Positions 1 through 4,037 of a DNA stretch of 5,837 nt are shown here, one piece after another. The position numbers and the translations under genes are program-made. Under the pieces are notes generated by a model. That model searched no databases, was not told where the DNA came from, and was given only the letters and a program-made list of their open reading frames with translations. Position 1 is the stretch's first letter; each line of letters starts with the position of its first letter. Source of the DNA: an uncultured Flavobacteriales bacterium (GTDB lineage Bacteria; Bacteroidota; Bacteroidia; Flavobacteriales; Crocinitomicaceae); the NCBI GenBank assembly GCA_946886545.1, contig CAMPIU010000205.1, forward strand, positions 1-5,837, given 5' to 3'.

Positions 1-1182
1 TGCATCTACGTCAATTCCGGGAGTCAGATCAATTTTTTTCTTGGCCATTTCATAATTCGGGTATGAAGCTCTAAGTGCTGTCATACTCATTTTTTTATGT
101 GCCAAATGCGATAAAAACAAGGCTATCCCTACCAAGGAATCTCTTCCGTAATGTAATTCAGGATAGATAATTCCACCGTTTCCTTCTCCACCGATCACTG
201 CATTGGTTTCTTTCATTTTCACCACTACATTTACTTCTCCTACTGCGGAGGCATGGTAAGTACATCCCACTTCTTCCGTAATGTCTCTTAATGCTCTTGT
301 GGAACTCAAATTGGAAACAGTTGCTCCTTTTCTCTTGGAAAGAATGTATTCCGAAACTGCAACCAGTGTATATTCTTCTCCGAACATAGATCCGTCCTCA
401 TTCACCAAAGCCAGGCGATCCACATCAGGATCAACCGTGATTCCCAGGTGAGCGCCTTCAGAAACTACCCGCGAGGACAATTCTGTCAGGTGTTCTTTTA
501 AAGGTTCCGGATTGTGTGGAAAATGACCGGTCGGATCACAATACATTTCTACAACATCTGTCACTCCGAGCTTACGAAGTAATTGTGGAACCGAAATTCC
601 TCCGGTTGAATTTACCGCATCGATTACTACTTTGAAATTGGCGTTTTTAATTGCCGGAATATCTACATCTGACAACTTACAGATGGCTTCAATGTGTCGT
701 TCGATTGCTTCTGAATCGGTGCTTACTTTCCCAAGTTCGTCTACTTCTGCAAACACAAAGCTTCCATCCGTTGCAATTTTCAAAAGTAATTCTCCCTCAG
801 CACCTGAAATAAATTCTCCTTTACTGTTCAACAGCTTCAATGCATTCCATTGTTTCGGATTGTGGGAAGCTGTCAAAATAATTCCTCCGCTGGCTTTGTG
901 ATAAGGAACTGCCATTTCAACCGTAGGAGTCGTAGACAATCCAAGGTCGATCACTTCAATTCCCAATCCGACCAAAGTTTGAATCACCAATGTTGCGATC
1001 ATTTCTCCCGAAAGTCGCGCATCTCTTCCAACCACTACTTTTAATCTGTCCGTATCTGAAACTGATTTTAACCATGTTCCGTAAGCCGCAGCAAACTGAA
1101 CAGCATCAATAGGAGTTAAATTATCTCCGGGAGAACCACCTATAGTCCCTCTGATTCCTGAAATAGATTTGATTAATGTCAT
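1..1182 (-). CDS. glmM: Phosphoglucosamine mutase-like protein, 3' end cut by window edge
   Basis: Alpha-D-phosphohexomutase. It is expected to convert glucosamine-6-phosphate to glucosamine-1-phosphate in the cytoplasm, feeding UDP-GlcNAc for peptidoglycan and LPS. 394 codons are present of a family length near 460. The missing part is the C-terminal domain IV with the phosphate-binding loop. The ATG at 1182 opens MTLIKSISGIRGTIGG, the usual N-terminus of Bacteroidota members. The catalytic phosphoserine loop TASHNP puts the serine at residue 106. The metal-binding loop DPDVDR supplies Asp251, Asp253 and Asp255. The sugar-recognition loop reads GEGNGG (332-337) rather than the GEQSGH of E. 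coli GlmM, so strict glucosamine specificity is inferred, not shown. The reading frame has no stop or shift. It lies 72 nt downstream of ribH on the same strand and may be cotranscribed. No strong Shine-Dalgarno is seen; AAGTAAG precedes the ATG directly. Confidence 0.93.
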   Translation of the reverse strand, partial: MTLIKSISGIRGTIGGSPGDNLTPIDAVQFAAAYGTWLKSVSDTDRLKVVVGRDARLSGEMIATLVIQTLVGLGIEVIDLGLSTTPTVEMAVPYHKASGGIILTASHNPKQWNALKLLNSKGEFISGAEGELLLKIATDGSFVFAEVDELGKVSTDSEAIERHIEAICKLSDVDIPAIKNANFKVVIDAVNSTGGISVPQLLRKLGVTDVVEMYCDPTGHFPHNPEPLKEHLTELSSRVVSEGAHLGITVDPDVDRLALVNEDGSMFGEEYTLVAVSEYILSKRKGATVSNLSSTRALRDITEEVGCTYHASAVGEVNVVVKMKETNAVIGGEGNGGIIYPELHYGRDSLVGIALFLSHLAHKKMSMTALRASYPNYEMAKKKIDLTPGIDVDA

Positions 1183-1197
1183 CTTACTTAGATTTAT

Positions 1198-1240
1198 AGA
1201 GTCAAGAGACAAGACTAAAAGACCAATCTGTCTTGACTCT
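1198..1240. repeat. 10-bp inverted repeat in the ribH-glmM spacer
   Basis: AGAGTCAAGA (1198-1207) and TCTTGACTCT (1231-1240) are perfect reverse complements separated by 23 nt. A second 8-bp pair is nested across the same segment: AAGACTAA (1212-1219) and TTAGTCTT (1250-1257), the latter overlapping the ribH stop codon. The spacer is built of reiterated AAGAC/AAGAG words on one strand. In the direction of transcription (minus) the stem is not followed by a T-run, so it is a poor intrinsic terminator. It may be an RNA-stabilising hairpin, a weak attenuator, or simply low-complexity intergenic DNA. Confidence 0.5.
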
Positions 1241-1254
1241 TGTTTCTCTTAGTC

Positions 1255-1743
1255 TTAATGTCTATTCTTTAGTTCAATCATTCTCAACACCGTCACAGCA
1301 GCTTCCACACCTTTATTCCCGTGTTTTCCACCTGCGCGGTCAATTGATTGCTGTTCCGTATTGTCCGTCAATAAACAAAACCCGATTGGTTTGTTGTATT
1401 TTAAAGTTACATCAACTATTCCCTGCGTTGTCCCTGAACAAACAAAATCAAAGTGTCTTGTTTCTCCCTGGATCACTACGCCGATGGCAATAACCCCGTC
1501 AATTCGTTCGTCCTGGGCAAACCATTGAGCACCCAAAGGGAGTTCAAACGCACCGGGAACCTGTTTGATATGAATGTTTGATTCTTTTACACCCGACCCA
1601 AGCAATGTTTCCATTGCTCCTTCCAATAGCTTGGAAGTGATATGACCGTTCCATTCAGAAACAACAATGCCGATTGAAAAATCGGCACCGTTTGGAATTG
1701 TATCTTTATCGAACGCTGATAAGTTTTTTAAACTTGTAGCCAC
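1255..1743 (-). CDS. ribH: 6,7-dimethyl-8-ribityllumazine synthase
   Basis: This cytoplasmic enzyme condenses 5-amino-6-ribitylamino-uracil with 3,4-dihydroxy-2-butanone 4-phosphate to make lumazine, the penultimate step of riboflavin synthesis; the family forms 60-mer or pentameric shells. The protein is 162 aa, the normal length. Visible motifs are the substrate-stacking aromatic in VVSEWN (Trp31), PGAFELP (63-69), and the phosphate and catalytic segment GVVIQGETRHF (88-98), with His97 matching the catalytic histidine. LLTDNTEQQ (124-132) is followed by DRAG with Arg136, the phosphate-contacting arginine. The start is GTG at 1743. It is the most upstream start possible, because the in-frame TAA of the preceding gene lies at 1755-1753, and it gives the MATxLKNLS opening common in Bacteroidota. 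The 9-nt gap to the TPR gene suggests cotranscription and translational coupling. No FMN riboswitch is visible upstream. Confidence 0.97.
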   Translation of the reverse strand: MATSLKNLSAFDKDTIPNGADFSIGIVVSEWNGHITSKLLEGAMETLLGSGVKESNIHIKQVPGAFELPLGAQWFAQDERIDGVIAIGVVIQGETRHFDFVCSGTTQGIVDVTLKYNKPIGFCLLTDNTEQQSIDRAGGKHGNKGVEAAVTVLRMIELKNRH

Positions 1744-1752
1744 GTTTCTAAA

Positions 1753-2385
1753 TTATTTATTGGATACTCTGGCAATATATTTGTCAATCGTTTTTTGTTG
1801 ACCGAACATATAGTAATCCTGATTAATTCTTTCGTAAAGTTCTTTTGCTTTCGCGTAGTCTTTGATCTCTTCTGCTACCTGACCTGCCTTGAACAGATAA
1901 GTCGGTGTTGTCCATTCATTTTCATTAACATCCGCAGCATCTTCATACATCTCTAATGCGTCTTTGAATTTACCCATTTCACTGTAGCAGTCACCTTGTA
2001 AACCAAGAGCCATTGCAGGTCCGTATGTGTCTTTCAAAGAAACACCTTCCAATAACTTCAAAGCTTTTTTGAAATCTCCTTTAGCCATATACTGGCGAGC
2101 TAAAGTAAACTCAGCAACTTCTCCACCCTCGTATCCGTCATTTTTCTTAACAAATGGTTCCAATTCGGCAATTGCTGCATCTACAGAATCTTTCGCCGCT
2201 AAGTTCAACCCTCTGTAATAACCTTCATTTGCTTTTTGGTTATTTGGAGCGTAAACAAATTGTTTGTAAAGGATGTATCCGAGAATCCCAACAATTAATC
2301 CAATCACCACAGCGGTGATCAAACGAAGTTTTTTATTCTCTTTGAATTGACGTTTAATATCGTTAAAACTGGTAGTTCCTGCCAT
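1753..2385 (-). CDS. Membrane-anchored tetratricopeptide-repeat protein
   Basis: 210 aa, specific function unknown. A basic cytoplasmic N-terminus (KRQFKENKKLR, 11-21) precedes one clear transmembrane helix at about 22-41. The rest should therefore lie in the periplasm. Three TPR-like helical hairpins can be read: about 90-120 (ARQYMAKGDFKKALKLLE), 126-155 (GDCYSEMGKFKDALEMYEDA) and 162-192 (AGQVAEEIKDYAKAKELYER). All carry the Gly/Ala/Tyr spacing of TPRs. The layout resembles YfgM-type ancillary envelope proteins, with one N-terminal helix and a periplasmic TPR domain that binds partner proteins, but orthology is not claimed. It is first in a minus-strand run with ribH. A TPR gene just ahead of ribH is, from memory, a recurring arrangement in this phylum. 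A probable promoter lies just upstream at 2408-2442, which would leave a short leader. The ATG at 2385 is the only sensible start. Confidence 0.9.
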   Translation of the reverse strand: MAGTTSFNDIKRQFKENKKLRLITAVVIGLIVGILGYILYKQFVYAPNNQKANEGYYRGLNLAAKDSVDAAIAELEPFVKKNDGYEGGEVAEFTLARQYMAKGDFKKALKLLEGVSLKDTYGPAMALGLQGDCYSEMGKFKDALEMYEDAADVNENEWTTPTYLFKAGQVAEEIKDYAKAKELYERINQDYYMFGQQKTIDKYIARVSNK

Positions 2386-2407
2386 TTGAAAATTTATTTA
2401 AGCGTTG

Positions 2408-2442
2408 CAAAAATAATCTTTTTTTCGAATCACGGATTGAAA
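2408..2442 (-). promoter_or_regulatory. Probable Bacteroidota-type promoter for the TPR-ribH run
   Basis: On the minus strand TATTTTTG (2415-2408) is an exact match to the -7 consensus TAnnTTTG of the Bacteroidota primary sigma factor. TTTC (2442-2439) is a three-of-four match to the -33 TTTG, with a 23-nt spacer at the long end of the accepted range. Transcription would begin about 15-20 nt before the TPR start codon. Confidence 0.5.
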
Positions 2443-2519
2443 CTTATTAAAAGGTGAATGTGAAGAAGGATTTTTTTGAAATTATCAGCTCAGCAAACAG
2501 GTAATTATTCCCACCTTTA

Positions 2520-2574
2520 AAGCATGAATCAAACATAATTGAAGCATTAATAAAGCATAGATGAAGCATAGATA
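2520..2574. repeat. Five tandem copies of an 11-bp repeat
   Basis: Five abutting 11-bp units begin at 2520, 2531, 2542, 2553 and 2564, with consensus AAGCATNRATN. AA, CAT and the T at position 10 are invariant in all five. G at position 3 holds in four of five. The last two units differ at a single base (AAGCATAGATG, AAGCATAGATA). The flanks at 2509-2519 and from 2575 do not continue the pattern. The period is close to one helical turn, so the AAGCAT words would lie on one face of the DNA. That fits either a multi-site protein-binding array or a simple slippage-generated minisatellite. No origin or initiator gene is near. Confidence 0.85.
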
Positions 2575-2627
2575 TAGTTACGTTTGTATATGTTTTTAAC
2601 ACCTCCTAAATATATTTAACTCTCCGT

Positions 2628-2652
2628 TGGCGCGAGGCTCTGGCTCGTGCCA
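2628..2652. repeat. GC-rich REP-like hairpin
   Basis: TGGCGCGAG (2628-2636) pairs with CTCGTGCCA (2644-2652) over 9 bp with one G-T wobble around a 7-nt loop. It is far more GC-rich than its surroundings. Similar GGCGCGAG...CTCGTGCC palindromes are, to my recollection, dispersed in intergenic DNA of many Bacteroidota genomes. It lies between divergent genes with no downstream T-run in either direction, so a terminator role is unlikely. Confidence 0.6.
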
Positions 2653-2706
2653 CCTATTTCTTTTAAGTCTTCCTACAGCTTTATTGTCCTAATATCTGAA
2701 TACTTG

Positions 2707-2720
2707 TCCCGACTTCGGGA
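2707..2720. repeat. Short TCCCGACTTCGGGA palindrome
   Basis: TCCCGA and TCGGGA are perfect arms separated by CT; as RNA it would fold as a 5-bp stem with an ACTT tetraloop. A G-T pair can extend the base. It lies about 50 bp upstream of the -7 element of the B12 operon. It resembles a palindrome I recall as common in intergenic DNA of this phylum. It could be a dispersed repeat fragment or an operator-like site; the sequence alone does not decide. Confidence 0.5.
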
Positions 2721-2768
2721 TCCTAAATCCAAATAGCTATTGCCTGATGTTTAATTAACAAAAAAGCA

Positions 2769-2776
2769 TACCTTTG
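2769..2776 (+). promoter_or_regulatory. Promoter -7 element for the B12 riboswitch operon
   Basis: TACCTTTG exactly matches the Bacteroidota -7 consensus TAnnTTTG and lies just ahead of the riboswitch 5' end, so transcription would begin around 2782. The -33 element is poor: at the expected 19-nt spacing the sequence is GATG, matching only the final TG of TTTG. Position relative to the riboswitch is the strongest support. Confidence 0.6.
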
Positions 2777-2781
2777 CAACG

Positions 2782-2950
2782 TTTTAGGTTCGATTGTAAA
2801 ATTTACAAAACGATAATAGGGAATTCGGTGAGAATCCGAGACTGTATCTGCAGCTGTAACTCTTATCAAACGGTCTTCATGAAATCCACTGTCCGTCAAC
2901 TGACGGATGGGAAGGAGAAGTAACCGGGGAGAAGTCAGAATACCTGCCTT
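2782..2950 (+). ncRNA. Cobalamin (vitamin B12) riboswitch
   Basis: The RNA leader matches the cobalamin riboswitch family (Rfam RF00174) at its conserved blocks, in order. These are the 5' GGT strand (2787-2789), GGGAA (2819-2823), GGTG with the following agaatCC (2827-2837), and the B12 box GCAGCTGT (2850-2857). They are followed by CCACTG (2886-2891), GGGAAGG (2909-2915) and the 3' block AGTCAGAATACCTGCC (2933-2948), whose ACC can close on the 5' GGT. A short variable hairpin, TCCGTCA/TGACGGA, fills 2892-2907. Adenosylcobalamin-type ligands should bind and reduce expression of the downstream genes. Its place directly before a secreted protein and a TonB-dependent receptor indicates control of corrinoid uptake. 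The opposite strand is open for 77 codons, but this is a by-product of the structured RNA. Confidence 0.95.
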
Positions 2951-2963
2951 GAACATGATTGAA

Positions 2964-3037
2964 TGAAGACTTCAGATTAAAGTCGGGTTCGAAATGAGGG
3001 AGCTTTTCTCTCAGTTTGTTCTTATCTCTGATTTTTT
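2964..3037 (+). promoter_or_regulatory. Possible attenuator-type expression platform of the riboswitch
   Basis: After the aptamer, AAATGA plus GAG (2992-3002) can pair with CTC TCA plus TTT (3008-3017), a 9-bp stem with a GG bulge and a CTTTT loop. Outside it TCAGA (2972-2976) can pair with TCTGA (3027-3031), which is followed directly by six T (3032-3037). That is the layout of an intrinsic terminator, though the stem is AU-rich and interrupted. Competing local folds, TGAAG/CTTCA (2964-2974) and GACTT/AAGTC (2968-2984), use or trap the TCAGA strand and could act as an antiterminator. A second T-run is at 3045-3051. Folds were read by eye without energy calculation; control of translation remains an alternative. 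Confidence 0.3.
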
Positions 3038-3077
3038 CATTTGCTTTTTTTAATTAATTTCTAAATGCTTAAAGGCA

Positions 3078-4037
3078 ATGAAAAAAATGTTACTCGCAGT
3101 TAGTGTGTTCTGCATCCAATTCACACAAGCACAAACGGTCGTTACTTTTGACGACTTAACCTTAGCTCCCAACTCTCATTGGGACGGTTCTGATTCTACT
3201 TTCGGGTTCACATCAGGCGGAGTTTATTTCGAAAATTCCTATAATTTTGATTGGGACTACTGGTCCGGTGGATTCATCTACTCTAGCTCAACAGATGTAA
3301 CTACTGCCGGATACACTAATGACTTCTCAGCTTATACAGGAACCGGTGGGAACTCAAGTCAAAACTATGCTGTGAATTATGGCGGCGGAATTGATTTCGG
3401 AACTGAAAAAGCACTGGCAAGCATCCAGATTACCAATACAACTTATGCTGCACTTTCCATGTTAAATGGCGATGCTTTCGGAAAAGTATTTGGTTCTCCT
3501 AATGACGCTCAAGGCAATCCGGATGGAACAAACGGGGAAGATTGGTTTCGTTTGCTAATCATTGGAAAGGATGCTCAAAGCAATACAACGGATACGGTCA
3601 TTTTCTATTTGGCTGATTACCGCTTTGTTGACAATATGCAGGATTACATCATAAACACATGGGAAACTGTTGATTTAACTCCGCTTGGAGAAGTTCAATT
3701 CTTAGAATTCGAATTACAATCTACAGATCAAGGTTCTTTTGGAATAAATACTCCGGCTTATTTTGCTTTGGACAACATTTCTTACGGAACAGCTTCGCTT
3801 AACAAATTAAGTATTGCAAACCAGGAAGTATATCCAAATCCGTCTACAGGTAAATTCACAGTGAAATCTGAAGGTGGTCTAATCAATGTCTATGCTTTAT
3901 CCGGTGAACTTATATTAAGTCAAACAACTCTTGGAGTTCAGGAGATTGATCTGAGCAAAGTTCAGTCAGGAACATATATTATTGAAACAAGTACTCCTGA
4001 GGGAATTGCAAGAACACGTATTAGTAAGATTAATTGA
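3078..4037 (+). CDS. DUF4465 secreted protein with T9SS sorting domain, putative surface corrinoid-binding protein
   Basis: 319 aa. A signal peptide (MKKMLLAVSVF..., cleavage likely after Ala18 in TQA-Q) leads to a DUF4465-like domain at about 23-237. Landmarks are VTFDDLTL (22-29), HWDGSDSTFGFTSGG (34-48), NSYNFDWDYWSGG (53-65), an NYAV segment near 97 and TPAYFALDNISYG (225-237). Residues about 244-319 form a T9SS type A sorting domain, with VYPNPSTGKFTV, a late SGTYII and a terminal RISKIN. The protein is therefore expected to cross the outer membrane by T9SS and stay on the surface or be released. It is the first gene after a B12 riboswitch and is joined to a BtuB-like receptor by a TTGA overlap, so corrinoid capture is inferred. 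Gut Bacteroides have surface B12-binding lipoproteins (BtuG, BtuH); I recall BtuH being DUF4465-related, which needs verifying. The ATG at 3078 is preferred over 3087 because it gives the MKK opening. Confidence 0.88.
   Translation: MKKMLLAVSVFCIQFTQAQTVVTFDDLTLAPNSHWDGSDSTFGFTSGGVYFENSYNFDWDYWSGGFIYSSSTDVTTAGYTNDFSAYTGTGGNSSQNYAVNYGGGIDFGTEKALASIQITNTTYAALSMLNGDAFGKVFGSPNDAQGNPDGTNGEDWFRLLIIGKDAQSNTTDTVIFYLADYRFVDNMQDYIINTWETVDLTPLGEVQFLEFELQSTDQGSFGINTPAYFALDNISYGTASLNKLSIANQEVYPNPSTGKFTVKSEGGLINVYALSGELILSQTTLGVQEIDLSKVQSGTYIIETSTPEGIARTRISKIN
4034..4037 (+). promoter_or_regulatory. TTGA stop-start overlap coupling the two B12-operon genes
   Basis: The stop TGA of the DUF4465 gene (4035-4037) overlaps a TTG (4034-4036) in the receptor frame, the TTG version of the common ATGA coupling. 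The receptor frame is closed just upstream by TAA at 4031-4033, so TTG is the furthest possible start. No clear Shine-Dalgarno is present, consistent with reinitiation by ribosomes finishing the first gene. Confidence 0.65.

Larger units (their letters stand above)
2386..2768. other. Divergent intergenic region, left part, no gene
   Basis: This is the non-coding stretch between the leftward TPR gene and the rightward B12 operon. It is AT-rich with stops in all frames and shows no recognisable protein remnant. It holds the TPR promoter (2408-2442), five 11-bp tandem repeats (2520-2574) and two short hairpins (2628-2652 and 2707-2720), listed separately. I see nothing specific in 2443-2519 or 2653-2706. 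Confidence 0.7.

Noticed and set aside
632..1044. Plus-strand open frames of 89 and 64 codons
   Set aside because: They are antisense to the well-conserved glmM coding region and have no recognisable domain.
1183..1254. Intrinsic terminator after ribH
   Set aside because: The 10-bp stem has a 23-nt loop and no T-run follows it in the direction of transcription.
1233..1493. Plus-strand 86-codon open frame
   Set aside because: It is antisense to ribH, whose catalytic motifs are intact on the other strand.
2520..2574. CRISPR array or plasmid-type iterons
   Set aside because: The 11-bp units abut with no spacers, so this is not CRISPR; no replication initiator gene or origin context is visible.
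2723..2956. 77-codon open frame on the minus strand
   Set aside because: It lies wholly across the B12 promoter and riboswitch on the opposite strand; the conserved RNA blocks explain the sequence and the protein shows no family features.
3065..3103. 12-codon upstream open frame (ATG at 3065) overlapping the start of the DUF4465 gene out of frame
   Set aside because: There is no Shine-Dalgarno, the peptide is of no recognisable kind, and such short frames are frequent by chance; kept only as a remote possibility for leader control.
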